DNA of 64,000 bases from Albirhodobacter sp042466415 (GTDB taxonomy: Bacteria; Pseudomonadota; Alphaproteobacteria; Rhodobacterales; Rhodobacteraceae), in assembly GCF_042466415.1 (NCBI RefSeq), contig NZ_JAXHCH010000002.1, forward strand, positions 1,860,001 through 1,924,000. Direction: 5' to 3'. Positions within the stretch are counted from its first letter, which is position 1; each line of letters begins with the position of its first letter. This document shows positions 1 to 8,354 of this stretch, piece by piece. A model generated the notes under the pieces. That model saw only the letters and a program-made list of their open reading frames with translations. It was not told where the DNA came from and searched no databases. A program made the position numbers and the translations under genes.

Positions 1-111
1 CCCGAAGCGGCGCTCCCCCAGCCCGCGGAGGGTGCCGATCGACGGTTCGTGCGGTTCAACGCGCGCGCTTGTGGGAGTTTTCGGGAGATTACGCGTCTCA
101 ATCTGTGACAT
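1..111 (-). CDS. N-terminal end of an unidentified protein (runs off the left edge)
   Basis: An open frame on the minus strand starts at an ATG at 111-109 and stays open for 37 codons to the window edge. A good ribosome binding site (AGGAG) lies 8 bases upstream of the ATG, which is the main reason to believe the gene. The visible N-terminus begins MSQIETRNLPKTP and is polar, proline-rich and basic, with no signal peptide or recognisable motif. It is divergent from gcrA, with about 125 bases between the two starts, so both promoters must lie there. I do not recognise the family. Confidence 0.55.
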   Translation of the reverse strand, partial: MSQIETRNLPKTPTSARVEPHEPSIGTLRGLGERRFG

Positions 112-237
112 CTTGGGCTCCTGCGGGCGTCTGCCCTTGATTTCGCTCAGGGCCGCTTGTATCTCATCGCGTCCCCCGAATAGAATAGGGGGAAGCGAAT
201 TTTGTCCGGCGCCGAGCGCGTCGAGGAAGGGAAGCCG

Positions 238-864
238 ATGTCGTGGACCGATGAACGCGTCGAGACCTTGAAAAAAATGTGGTCTGAGGGGCAATCCGCC
301 AGCCAGATCGCCAAGGAGCTTGGTGGGGTAACGCGCAATGCCGTGATCGGGAAGGTCCATCGCTTGGGCCTGTCAAACCGCGCCGGGGGCGCAGCCGAAC
401 CTACAGCTGCGCCGGAGCCCAAGCCGGTCAAGGCTGAGGCCAAGCCAGAGGTGAAAGCGCCCGCGCCCGCCGCCGCCGCGGCGCCTGCGGCGGCCACCCC
501 GCGCGCAGAGCCAAAACCAGCGGCCCCGAAACCCGTCGCGCCGGAGCCTCGCACAGAATCAGCAACGCCCCCCGCATCAAACCGCAGGGCGATCATTCCT
601 GCGGGGCAGCCTTTGCCGCCGCAGCCTTCCGCGAATGAAATCAGCCCTGAGGCTTTGGCCTCGGTGCGCGAAGTTGAGAAGAAGGCCCGCAAGATCTCGT
701 TGATGGATCTCACGGAACGGACCTGCAAATGGCCCATCGGTGACCCCGCGACGGAACAGTTCTGGTTCTGCGGCCTGCCCGCGCAACAGGGGAAACCCTA
801 TTGCGACGCGCATGTTGGGGTGGCGTTCCAGCCGATGTCCGCGCGGCGTGACCGCAAACGATAA
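238..864 (+). CDS. gcrA: GcrA-type cell cycle regulator
   Basis: 208 aa. In Caulobacter, GcrA binds the housekeeping sigma-70 holoenzyme and activates promoters that carry methylated GANTC sites, linking transcription to chromosome replication. The N-terminus (MSWTDERVETLKKMW, then SASQIAKELG and TRNAVIGK) is the conserved GcrA helix-turn-helix. A low-complexity Ala/Pro/Lys/Glu linker covers roughly residues 55-130. The C-terminal sigma-binding region has conserved cysteines (RTCKWPIGDP, FWFCGLP, PYCDAH). An in-frame ATG at 202 would add 12 residues, but 238 matches the family start. A terminator follows at 896-925. CcrM methyltransferase is not in this window. Confidence 0.95.
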   Translation: MSWTDERVETLKKMWSEGQSASQIAKELGGVTRNAVIGKVHRLGLSNRAGGAAEPTAAPEPKPVKAEAKPEVKAPAPAAAAAPAAATPRAEPKPAAPKPVAPEPRTESATPPASNRRAIIPAGQPLPPQPSANEISPEALASVREVEKKARKISLMDLTERTCKWPIGDPATEQFWFCGLPAQQGKPYCDAHVGVAFQPMSARRDRKR

Positions 865-895
865 TGGCTTAGGTTAAGCCTCAAAGTCATTTCCG

Positions 896-925
896 AAAGG
901 CGCGAGAAGCTCTCGCGCCTTTTTT
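896..925 (+). terminator. Rho-independent terminator after gcrA
   Basis: A 12-base inverted repeat (AAAGGCGCGAGA, loop AGC, then its complement) runs straight into a T tract, 32 bases after the gcrA stop. Confidence 0.9.
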
Positions 926-1066
926 CGTGCCCGCCAGCGCGGCGACCGTGAGCGCGTTCTCGGTATGCAACGGCGAAAGCGCTGGCGGCGAAACAGGCTC
1001 CGCCCCTTGGCAAACTGCCGCATCTGACATCTTCCCGCGCGGGCCTTGCGCGTGTATAGGCGGGGG

Positions 1067-2458
1067 ATGAGCCAGAATCCTCCCTCCCTCCGCCCCGATC
1101 TCGCGCCAAAAGCGCGATTTGATGAAGTCGCACGCCCGGGTCAGCCGACCATCGGGATGGTGTCCTTGGGGTGCCCGAAGGCGCTCGTGGATTCCGAGCG
1201 GATTTTGACGCGGCTGCGCGCCGAGGGCTACGCAATTTCACCCGAGTATCAGGGCGCGGATGCGGTCATCGTCAATACGTGCGGGTTCCTCGACTCCGCG
1301 AAGGCGGAAAGCCTTGAGGCCATCGGGGAGGCGCTGGCGGAAAATGGCAAGGTGATCGTCACCGGTTGTTTGGGCGCAGAGCCCGAATACATCACCGGCG
1401 TGCATCCGAAAGTTCTCGCCGTGACTGGCCCGCAGCAATACGAGCAGGTTCTGGATGCGGTGCACGGCGCCGTTCCGCCCTCACCCAACCCGTATATCGA
1501 TCTTCTTCCGGCGACGGGCGTGAGCTTGACGCCGCGGCATTACAGCTATCTGAAGATTTCGGAAGGCTGCAACCACAAATGTAAATTCTGCATTATTCCC
1601 GACATGCGCGGGAAGCTCGCCAGCAGGCCGGTGCATGCTGTGCTGCGCGAAGCGGAAAAGCTGGTGGATGCGGGTGTGCGCGAATTGCTCGTGATTTCAC
1701 AAGACACCTCCGCCTACGGGGTTGATCGCAAGCACGACACAAGCCCTTGGCATGGCCGTGAGGTCCGCGCACATATTACCGATTTGGCTAAGGAACTGGG
1801 CCTCTTGGCCGAGGATCTTTGGGTCCGCCTGCATTATGTATACCCCTATCCGCATGTGCGCGATCTGGTGCCATTGATGGCGGAGGGCTTGATCCTTCCC
1901 TATCTCGATATTCCGTTCCAACACGCCCATCCCGATGTGCTCAAGCGCATGGCACGGCCCGCAGCTGCGGCAAAGACGTTGGACGAAATTGCCGCGTGGC
2001 GTGCGGATTGTCCGGATATCGTCCTGCGTTCGACGTTTATTGTCGGCTACCCGGGCGAGACCGAGGCGGAGTTCCAGACGCTTCTGGATTGGCTTGATGA
2101 GGCCCAACTCGACCGCGTCGGTTGCTTTAAATATGAGAATGTGGACGGCGCGCGATCGAACAGCTTGCCTGATCACGTCCCCGAGGAGGTCAAGCAGGAC
2201 CGCTGGGACCGCTTCATGGAGAAAGCCCAAGCGATTTCCGAATTGAAGCTGGCGGCGAAGGTCGGCACGATCCAACAAGTGATCGTGGATGAGGTCGACG
2301 AGCAAGGCGCGACCTGCCGCACCAAGGCCGATGCGCCGGAGATCGATGGCAATCTGTTCATCGACGAGGATTTCGAGGATCTGCGCCCCGGCGATATGGT
2401 TACAGTCGAAGTGGAAGAAGCGTCCGAATACGATCTTTGGGGGCGGATTATCGCTTAA
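1067..2458 (+). CDS. rimO: Ribosomal protein S12 methylthiotransferase RimO
   Basis: 463 aa. RimO is a radical-SAM enzyme with two iron-sulfur clusters that adds a methylthio group to the conserved aspartate of ribosomal protein S12. Visible domains: N-terminal UPF0004 domain with its cluster cysteines (SLGCPKALVDSE, NTCGF, VTGCLG); radical-SAM CxxxCxxC motif at Cys168, Cys172 and Cys175 (CNHKCKFC) followed by PDMRGKLASR, typical of RimO rather than MiaB; C-terminal TRAM domain ending in LWGRIIA. The start at 1067 (MSQNPPS) is preferred because GGGGG sits just before it. An upstream ATG at 1046 would add seven unlikely residues. Confidence 0.96.
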   Translation: MSQNPPSLRPDLAPKARFDEVARPGQPTIGMVSLGCPKALVDSERILTRLRAEGYAISPEYQGADAVIVNTCGFLDSAKAESLEAIGEALAENGKVIVTGCLGAEPEYITGVHPKVLAVTGPQQYEQVLDAVHGAVPPSPNPYIDLLPATGVSLTPRHYSYLKISEGCNHKCKFCIIPDMRGKLASRPVHAVLREAEKLVDAGVRELLVISQDTSAYGVDRKHDTSPWHGREVRAHITDLAKELGLLAEDLWVRLHYVYPYPHVRDLVPLMAEGLILPYLDIPFQHAHPDVLKRMARPAAAAKTLDEIAAWRADCPDIVLRSTFIVGYPGETEAEFQTLLDWLDEAQLDRVGCFKYENVDGARSNSLPDHVPEEVKQDRWDRFMEKAQAISELKLAAKVGTIQQVIVDEVDEQGATCRTKADAPEIDGNLFIDEDFEDLRPGDMVTVEVEEASEYDLWGRIIA

Positions 2459-2537
2459 TCCCCTGCGCAGCGAGCACACCACTTGGTTTGTTTACCTTTC
2501 GCCCTTAGACTGAGGCACCAACACTGAAAGGCGTGTC

Positions 2538-3005
2538 ATGTTGAAACTCACTTGCGCGGCGTTTATCGCTATTTTCGTGGCTGGCGCGGCGCAATCGGCG
2601 AGCTGTGACCTCTCGACGCAGATGGCCGCAGCGATGGCGCAAGAGGTCAACCAGCAGCGCGCCGCGCAAGGTCTGCGCCCGCTGCAAACTGACAGCAAAC
2701 TCACCGCCGCTGCGCAAGCGCATGGCTGTGATATGGCACGTCGCGGCTATTTCTCACATACCGGTGCGGATGGATCCAGCGCCGGTGCCCGCGTCAAAAA
2801 GACAGGCTACCGCGCTTGCCTGTCAGCCGAGAATATCTCCTACGGCTGGCCCGACACAGGGCGCGCGATGCAAGATCTGATGAACAGTAAGGGTCACCGC
2901 GCGAATATCTTGCACAAGAAAGCGCGTGCTTTAGGCGTTGCGGTGATCCCCAAGCAAGGCACGGCAGGGCCTTGGTATGTCCAGGTTTTCGCGGCGCCCT
3001 GTTAA
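2538..3005 (+). CDS. Secreted CAP (SCP-like) domain protein
   Basis: 155 aa with an N-terminal signal peptide (about residues 1-20, ending AAQSA). The rest is a single bacterial CAP domain. The usual residues are present: first histidine in AQAHGCDMA, the SHTGADGSS segment, AENISYG, and the second histidine in KGHRANILHKK. Three cysteines in the mature part could form disulfides in the periplasm. Such bacterial proteins are small, secreted and mostly of unknown function. RBS AAAGG precedes the ATG. It lies 79 bases after rimO and ends 20 bases before the convergent channel gene. Confidence 0.88.
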   Translation: MLKLTCAAFIAIFVAGAAQSASCDLSTQMAAAMAQEVNQQRAAQGLRPLQTDSKLTAAAQAHGCDMARRGYFSHTGADGSSAGARVKKTGYRACLSAENISYGWPDTGRAMQDLMNSKGHRANILHKKARALGVAVIPKQGTAGPWYVQVFAAPC

Positions 3006-3025
3006 CGGCGCGACGATCAACGCGA

Positions 3026-3787
3026 TCAGATCAAGCCCTCGGTGTCGATATGGATTGGCGCCCCACAATGCTTGCAATGCACCGCATCGGCATCATGCAG
3101 CACCAATCCACAGGTCTCGCATTCTTCGCGGATTTTGATCGGCCTGAACATCACCTGCGCGAGGCGCAAAAAAAGCGTCACGCCAAAGATCATAATCGCC
3201 ACAGACAACATCCGCCCCCATGTGCCTTGCAACGTAATGTCACCAAAACCTGTGGTGGTAAGGGTCGTCACAGTGAAATAAAGCGCGTCCGCATAATTGC
3301 CGATATCGGGGTTCGTGCGATATTGGGTCGCGTAGATAAGTCCGGTCATCACGAACAGGAATACGATCAAATTGATGCCGGCGATCATCACCTCCTCATG
3401 CTTGCGGAAGAACGGGAAGTCTTTCCGCATCCGCGACATGAGTTGATAAGTATGTAGAAGCCGCAGCGTTCGCAAAACCCGAAGGAAGCCCAATCCCTCC
3501 CCCGTAATCGGCGCGAGGAACGAGACCATCGCGACAAGATCCGCAATCGTTGCAGGCCGCGTCCAGAACCGGACCTTATGCGACGAAATGGCGAAGCGCG
3601 CGGCAAAATCCGCGACAATCACCACGCCGATAACCGCGTCAAGCCCCTCAATCAGGGCGCTGCGCTCCAAAAACGACGTGACGATCACAAACGCGATCGT
3701 CACGAGATCAAACGCGAGCAGCGCATAACGGAACCGATGCGCTCGCGCAGTATTGGCGTGGTAAAGTGTTCTGAGCGAAACAATCAT
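3026..3787 (-). CDS. Voltage-gated potassium-channel-like protein with C-terminal zinc ribbon
   Basis: 253 aa integral membrane protein of the ion transporter family. An S1-S4-like segment comes first, with a regularly spaced basic S4 helix (RVLRTLRLL, about residues 103-111). Then a pore helix and selectivity filter TTTGFGD (about residues 184-190) sit between two further membrane helices. This TxGFGD filter is the potassium-channel signature. After the last helix, the cytoplasmic tail carries two CxxC knuckles (CETC and CKHC), a likely zinc ribbon, where many bacterial channels have an RCK or cyclic-nucleotide domain. Ion selectivity is inferred from the filter only. Confidence 0.86.
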   Translation of the reverse strand: MIVSLRTLYHANTARAHRFRYALLAFDLVTIAFVIVTSFLERSALIEGLDAVIGVVIVADFAARFAISSHKVRFWTRPATIADLVAMVSFLAPITGEGLGFLRVLRTLRLLHTYQLMSRMRKDFPFFRKHEEVMIAGINLIVFLFVMTGLIYATQYRTNPDIGNYADALYFTVTTLTTTGFGDITLQGTWGRMLSVAIMIFGVTLFLRLAQVMFRPIKIREECETCGLVLHDADAVHCKHCGAPIHIDTEGLI

Positions 3788-4064
3788 TGCTGGCGGCTCC
3801 CGTTGGGCGCTCGAGATCTACCGCAGCACCGCCAACAAGGAAAGCCTGCGTCATTCTACCACCCCGTTTGCATGGCGCTCCAAAGAAATCCCGTCTACGT
3901 CCCCCCGACAGGGGCTTGATTTCAGAGTCGATTTGCGCCATATAGAGCGAGCTAACCGCTACATTTCGACGATCTGTCTCCTCTTGGCTTCAGTTTTCGA
4001 TTTCGACGTGACTGAGCCGGGCTGCTGCAATAGTGCAGGCAGCATATTAAAAGGAGACTACACG
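3788..4064 (+). promoter_or_regulatory. Upstream region and probable long leader of the cold shock gene
   Basis: 277 bases between the divergent channel start and the cold-shock ATG. I see no gene in it. A strong RBS (AAGGAGA) lies 9 bases before the cold-shock start. Cold shock genes in other bacteria often have long, structured 5' leaders, and this spacing would allow one. The promoters for both genes must lie here, but I cannot place the boxes with confidence. Confidence 0.4.
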
Positions 4065-4271
4065 ATGGCTAAGGGCACCGTGAAATGGTTCAACACCACC
4101 AAAGGTTTCGGCTTCATTGCACCGGAAACCGGCGGCAAAGACATCTTCGTTCACATCTCGGCTGTTGAGCGCGCAGGCATCCGCCAGCTCAACGACGGCC
4201 AAGCCGTGACTTACGATCTCGAAGCAGGCCGTGACGGCCGCGAGTCGGCAACGAACCTCGCACTCGCATAA
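4065..4271 (+). CDS. Cold shock protein (CspA family)
   Basis: 68 aa, a single cold-shock domain that binds single-stranded RNA and DNA and acts as an RNA chaperone. It starts MAKGTVKWFN and contains both RNP motifs: KGFGFI (RNP1) and DIFVHISAV (RNP2). The start at 4065 is set by the strong RBS and by the family N-terminus; an upstream in-frame ATG at 3933 would add 44 unrelated residues. A clear terminator follows at 4337. Confidence 0.96.
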   Translation: MAKGTVKWFNTTKGFGFIAPETGGKDIFVHISAVERAGIRQLNDGQAVTYDLEAGRDGRESATNLALA

Positions 4272-4336
4272 GCGAAGCGTAAGGTTTGTTCTGACCGTTG
4301 GGGAGGCCATAGTGCTTTCCGCTTCAGGTTGAACAG

Positions 4337-4366
4337 AAGGCGGTCCCTCGGGGCCGCCTTTTTTAT
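4337..4366 (+). terminator. Rho-independent terminator after the cold shock gene
   Basis: A GC-rich stem (AAGGCGG pairing with CCGCCTT, extended by the inner bases) is followed by TTTTTT. Confidence 0.9.
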
Positions 4367-4420
4367 TTGGCGTACTGCGGCGATGAATCCACTGTCACGC
4401 GATGCGCCCCTCTTGATACG

Positions 4421-4455
4421 CAAAAAAGAGGCGACCCGTTGCCGGGCCGCCTCAG
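4421..4455 (-). terminator. Rho-independent terminator for the three-repeat secreted protein gene
   Basis: On the minus strand the stem GAGGCGGCCCGG / CCGGGTCGCCTC type hairpin is followed by TTTTTT, about 40 bases after the stop of the gene at 4496-4987. Confidence 0.88.
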
Positions 4456-4495
4456 TCTCAGGGAGGTCGTAAAGACGTATCGCTAAGCGATTAGA

Positions 4496-4987
4496 TTAGC
4501 TGTCCGAGCCGCGACGATCTGCTGCGATCGCGGTCAGTTCGGTCAAGGTGTAGTCGTTCGGGTTCACGCGAAGCTGTGCTGCAAGCTGTGCTTTACCTGC
4601 GTTGTTCGAACCGGTGTCCGACGAACCGAAATCGGCTTTGTAGTTCTGGTCGATGAGACCGAAGCCATCTTCTTGACGCTCAGATTTGATCTGGGTGAGC
4701 TGAGCCAAAGTGTAGTCAGCCGAATTCACGCCAAGCTGTGCTGCAAGCTGCTCTTTACCAGCGTTGTAGCCGCCCGAAACCGAGGTATCTACGAGGCCAG
4801 GAGCATTGCGGTTGAGGGCGTAGCCGTCTTCTTCACGGTCGGTTTTCAGCTTGGTGAGTTCCGACAAGGTGTATTCGGTTGGGCTAACGCCGAGCTGTGC
4901 TGCGAGCTGTGCTTGGCCAGCATTTACGGAAGCAGCATTTGCAGCGCCAGCGAGAAGGATAGCAGCGAGGGTCAAAGTGGTACGCAT
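4496..4987 (-). CDS. Secreted protein built of three tandem repeats, function unknown
   Basis: 163 aa. A signal peptide (MRTTLTLAAILLAGAANA) is followed by three imperfect repeats of about 35-45 residues. Each has the pattern NAGxxQLAAQLxV-x4-YTLxxLTxI(K/A)x-(D/E)R and starts near residues 22, 73 and 128, with acidic, glycine-rich linkers between. The third copy has Arg where the others have Gly (LRVNPNDYTL). The ATG at 4985-4987 has a strong RBS (AGGAG) and begins a perfect signal peptide; the longer upstream frame is not credible. The gene is monocistronic, with its own terminator and a long gene-free upstream region. I do not recognise a described family with certainty. Confidence 0.85.
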   Translation of the reverse strand: MRTTLTLAAILLAGAANAASVNAGQAQLAAQLGVSPTEYTLSELTKLKTDREEDGYALNRNAPGLVDTSVSGGYNAGKEQLAAQLGVNSADYTLAQLTQIKSERQEDGFGLIDQNYKADFGSSDTGSNNAGKAQLAAQLRVNPNDYTLTELTAIAADRRGSDS

Positions 4988-5725
4988 TGGTAGTCTCCTA
5001 AGGTTTATATGGTCCCAAGCCGTGGCGTTTGCCGGTGTCGCTTGGTGATGAGGAGGATTTAGGCCTGTGCGATGCGAGAGGCTAGCCTCATAAATGGCCC
5101 CCTCATTGTGCGCTGGTGCGGGGTTGAAAAACAAAAATTCACCCCGCATAGGTGCAATAATTGTTTATTGTCAGGCACTTATATGAATACGGCGAAATCT
5201 GATATTCGGTCAAAACAGGCGTAAATCCCGTTGAACTAATTTTAGGCATTCAGATGTTTGTGAACGGATTATGACGTTCGCGTGAGCAGTGTAACGGAAC
5301 GTGTAACTCGCTACGTATATGTCTAATGGGCCTTGTTCATGGGGCCGGAAAATCGCGTCATCTGGGGATTTTTTCGCGGGTCTCTCGGACCAACCGGGGA
5401 AGAAACCGACTCACTTCAGACGGCGAAACCGAACTTGATTCTCTCCAAGGACACGTATCGCGATCTCGAGACGCGATCTTCCCCTGCGCGCGGAGCACAG
5501 AAATGCCCGCTTGGGCGCTCTATGACGCTCGCGCAGATATTGATGCGCGTCAATCCTCGATCAGCGCCCTATACCAATGCCTCGACGGAACCCCCAAACG
5601 CGTGCCCCAGCGAAGAACCCGCGGCACCCGCCGTCACCCGCACAGGCGACGCCTTCCCCCTTCCCTCTCAACGTCATTTCCCCTACATAGACGCCAACAT
5701 TCCCTTTCCTGCATGAGGTATCCCC
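4988..5725. other. Gene-free region between the three-repeat protein and ettA
   Basis: 738 bases with no convincing gene. The part from about 5130 to 5330 is visibly more AT-rich than its surroundings. It holds a perfect inverted repeat CAATAA-TTGT-TTATTG at 5155-5170, a possible operator or small hairpin, and two copies of GTGTAAC near 5290-5310. Two overlapping plus-strand open frames at 5326-5808 and 5333-5716 have no RBS or recognisable protein and one overlaps the ettA start; I treat them as chance. The promoters of both flanking genes should lie here. Confidence 0.5.
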
Positions 5726-7381
5726 ATGGCGTCCTATCAGTATGTCTACCACATGGATGGTGTCTCGAAGACCTATCCCGGTGGCAAGAAATGTTTCGAG
5801 AACATTAAGCTCAACTTCCTCCCCGGCGTTAAGATCGGTGTCGTCGGCGTCAACGGCGCGGGTAAATCGACCCTGCTGAAGATCATGGCCGGCATGGATA
5901 AGGACTTCCAAGGCGAAGCTTGGGCCGCGAAAGGCGCGAAAGTCGGCTACCTCGCGCAAGAACCGCATCTCGACGACACCAAAACCGTGCGTGAGAACGT
6001 CATGGAAGGTGTAGCGGCCAAAACCGCAAAGCTCGAGCGCTACAACGAACTCGCGATGAACTACTCGGATGAGACAGCCGACGAGATGGCGCAGTTGCAA
6101 GACGAGATCGACGCCGAGAACCTTTGGGACATCGACAGCCAAGTGGATATCGCGCTGGAGGCCCTGCGCTGCCCGCCTGATGATGCGAATGTCGCGAACC
6201 TGTCGGGCGGTGAACGCCGCCGCGTCGCGCTTTGCAAGCTTTTGCTCGAAGCCCCCGACATGCTGCTCCTCGACGAACCGACCAACCACTTGGACGCCGA
6301 GACGATCGCATGGTTGCAGCAGCACTTGATTGACTACAAAGGCACCATCCTTTGCGTCACGCACGACCGTTACTTCCTCGACGAGATCACCTCGTGGATC
6401 TTGGAATTGGAACGCGGCCGCGGCATCCCCTATGAAGGCAACTACTCCTCGTGGCTTGAACAAAAAGCCAAGCGCATGGAGCAGGAAGCCCGCGAAGACA
6501 AATCCAAGCAGAAAGTGCTTGAGAAGGAACTCGAGTGGATCCGCGCCGGTGCGAAAGCCCGTCAGGCGAAATCCAAGGCGCGTATCTCTGCCTATGAGAA
6601 GCTGGCTGACGAGGGCGTTAAAGAGCGCGTCGGCAAAGCGCAGATCATCATTCCGAACGGCCCGCGTCTGGGTGGCAAGGTGATCGAGGTCGAGAACCTC
6701 AAGAAAGCGATGGGCGACAAGCTGCTGATCGAGAACCTGTCGTTCTCGATCCCGCCGGGTGCGATCATGGGCATCATCGGCCCCAACGGCGCAGGGAAAT
6801 CAACTTTGTTCCGGATGATCGTCGGGGATGAGACGCCGGACGAAGGTTCGGTCACGCTCGGTGACACGGTGAAACTCGCGTTTGTGGATCAGTCGCGCGA
6901 CGCTTTGGCGCCGGATGCAAACGTCTGGGAAGAGATTTCGGGCGGCGCAGAGATGATCGAGCTGGGCGATGCGCAAGTGAATTCGCGCGCCTATTGCGGC
7001 GCGTTCAACTTCAAAGGCGCGGATCAGCAGAAGAAGGTTGGCCTGCTGTCGGGCGGGGAGCGCAACCGTGTTCACATGGCGAAGCTGCTGAAATCCGGCG
7101 GCAACGTCTTGCTGCTCGATGAACCTACCAACGATCTGGACGTGGAAACCCTGCAAGCGCTGGAAGCGGCGATTGAAGATTTTGCCGGCTGCGCCGTCAT
7201 CATCTCGCACGATCGCTTCTTCCTTGACCGGTTGTGTACCCATATTCTGGCGTTTGAAGGCGAGGCGCATGTCGAATTCTTTGAAGGCAACTTCGAGGAA
7301 TACGAGGCCGACAAAATCCGCCGTCTGGGCATCGACGCCGCCCAGCCGAAACGTGTGAAGCATAAGAAGTTCACGCGCTGA
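5726..7381 (+). CDS. ettA: Energy-dependent translational throttle protein EttA (ABC-F)
   Basis: 551 aa cytoplasmic ABC-F ATPase with no membrane segments. EttA binds the ribosomal E site and, depending on the ATP/ADP ratio, gates entry of initiation complexes into elongation. Two ABC domains are seen: Walker A GVNGAGKST with signature LSGGERRR, and Walker A GPNGAGKST with signature LSGGERNR. Both Walker B motifs are LLLDEPTN. A charged linker of the ABC-F type (about residues 245-300) separates them. Length and the N-terminus YQYVYHMDGVSKTYPGGK match EttA. It is followed after 16 bases by a GIY-YIG gene that may be co-transcribed. Confidence 0.96.
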   Translation: MASYQYVYHMDGVSKTYPGGKKCFENIKLNFLPGVKIGVVGVNGAGKSTLLKIMAGMDKDFQGEAWAAKGAKVGYLAQEPHLDDTKTVRENVMEGVAAKTAKLERYNELAMNYSDETADEMAQLQDEIDAENLWDIDSQVDIALEALRCPPDDANVANLSGGERRRVALCKLLLEAPDMLLLDEPTNHLDAETIAWLQQHLIDYKGTILCVTHDRYFLDEITSWILELERGRGIPYEGNYSSWLEQKAKRMEQEAREDKSKQKVLEKELEWIRAGAKARQAKSKARISAYEKLADEGVKERVGKAQIIIPNGPRLGGKVIEVENLKKAMGDKLLIENLSFSIPPGAIMGIIGPNGAGKSTLFRMIVGDETPDEGSVTLGDTVKLAFVDQSRDALAPDANVWEEISGGAEMIELGDAQVNSRAYCGAFNFKGADQQKKVGLLSGGERNRVHMAKLLKSGGNVLLLDEPTNDLDVETLQALEAAIEDFAGCAVIISHDRFFLDRLCTHILAFEGEAHVEFFEGNFEEYEADKIRRLGIDAAQPKRVKHKKFTR

Positions 7382-7397
7382 ACTAAGGGGAATAGTC

Positions 7398-8291
7398 TTG
7401 GGTAAAGGTCGGTCTGTTCGTCTCTATCTGGCCGAGGGTTCCGCAACGGGCATCCTCACGGCAGAAATTGTGAACTGGACCGGCCACACCCTCGCCGCGC
7501 CCCGCACGCGCCTTGACGCCGCCCTAAAACGCGACGAACTCAAACGCACCGGGGTCTATATCCTGTATGGCGACTCATCCGGCGGGGATCTCCCCGCCGT
7601 TTATATTGGCGAAGGCGATGATATCTCTGCCCGCCTGCGATCGCACGCTATCTCCGAAGACAAAGACTACTGGGATCGCTTCGTCGCCGTCACCAGCAAA
7701 GACATGAACCTCACAAAGGCGCATGTGAAATACCTCGAAGGGCGACTGATTTCGCTCCTCAAAGACGCACGCAAATGCGACCTTCGCAACAAGACCGAGC
7801 CAAGTTTTGACCGCCTGCCGGAAGCCGACATCTCCGACATGGAAAGTTTTTTGGAGGAATTGCAACTCATCCTCCCCGTCATCGGCGTGGAATTTTTACG
7901 CAAACCGCAAGTATCCCATTCTGCCCCGACAGCCCCAGAACAAGCCCAAGTCACTTTCATAGTGAGACATCACACGAAAGGGATCAACGCCCACGCGGTT
8001 GAGATCGACGGCGAATTCGTTGTGCTGGCTGGATCGACAGGCAGCCTCAACACCGCACCCTCCTTCAACGACAAACTCAAATTACTCCGCGATCAGGCCT
8101 TGGAGAGCGAACGCGCCGTGAAGATTGACGCCTCAACCTTCCGCCTGTTGCAAGATATCAGCTTCTCAAGCCCAAGCGCCGCCGCAGTGTTCCTTTTCGG
8201 AACCAGCCGAAATGGCCGCACCGACTGGCTAGTCGAGGGCCAGACAACGACATACGCCGCATGGCAGGATGCGAAAATCTCCGCCTCCTAG
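7398..8291 (+). CDS. GIY-YIG nuclease-like protein with C-terminal DUF4357
   Basis: 297 aa. The N-terminal half contains a GIY-YIG-type core: GVYILYG, then AVYIGEGDDISARLRSH, with a later glutamate (KYLEGRLI) in the position of the metal ligand. The C-terminal part (about residues 190-297) resembles DUF4357, seen as EIDGEFVVLAGS and SPSAAAVFLFG. GIY-YIG/DUF4357 proteins are often found near restriction-modification and other defence genes, but their activity is mostly uncharacterised. The start is a TTG at 7398, supported by AAGGGG 7 bases upstream and the absence of a nearer ATG. It lies 16 bases after ettA and faces the PutAbiC-like gene. Confidence 0.82.
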   Translation: MGKGRSVRLYLAEGSATGILTAEIVNWTGHTLAAPRTRLDAALKRDELKRTGVYILYGDSSGGDLPAVYIGEGDDISARLRSHAISEDKDYWDRFVAVTSKDMNLTKAHVKYLEGRLISLLKDARKCDLRNKTEPSFDRLPEADISDMESFLEELQLILPVIGVEFLRKPQVSHSAPTAPEQAQVTFIVRHHTKGINAHAVEIDGEFVVLAGSTGSLNTAPSFNDKLKLLRDQALESERAVKIDASTFRLLQDISFSSPSAAAVFLFGTSRNGRTDWLVEGQTTTYAAWQDAKISAS

Positions 8292-8322
8292 CTTCAACCT
8301 TTCGCAAATATCCCGGGGTGAA

Positions 8323-8354
8323 TTGGCCGCAGGCCAAGAGGGGCAGCGCCCCTC
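8323..8354. terminator. Paired hairpins between two convergent genes
   Basis: Two small perfect hairpins follow each other: TTGGCC-GCA-GGCCAA (8323-8337) and GAGGGGC-AGC-GCCCCTC (8338-8354). The second overlaps the stop codon of the PutAbiC-like gene. There is no long T tract, so they may be weak terminators or 3'-end stabilisers. A near copy of the second hairpin occurs at 10082-10096. Confidence 0.5.

Noticed and set aside
3933..4064. 44-residue N-terminal extension of the cold shock protein
   Set aside because: The strong RBS and the family start both point to 4065.
5326..5808. Two overlapping plus-strand frames in the gap before ettA
   Set aside because: No RBS, no recognisable protein, and one runs over the ettA start.
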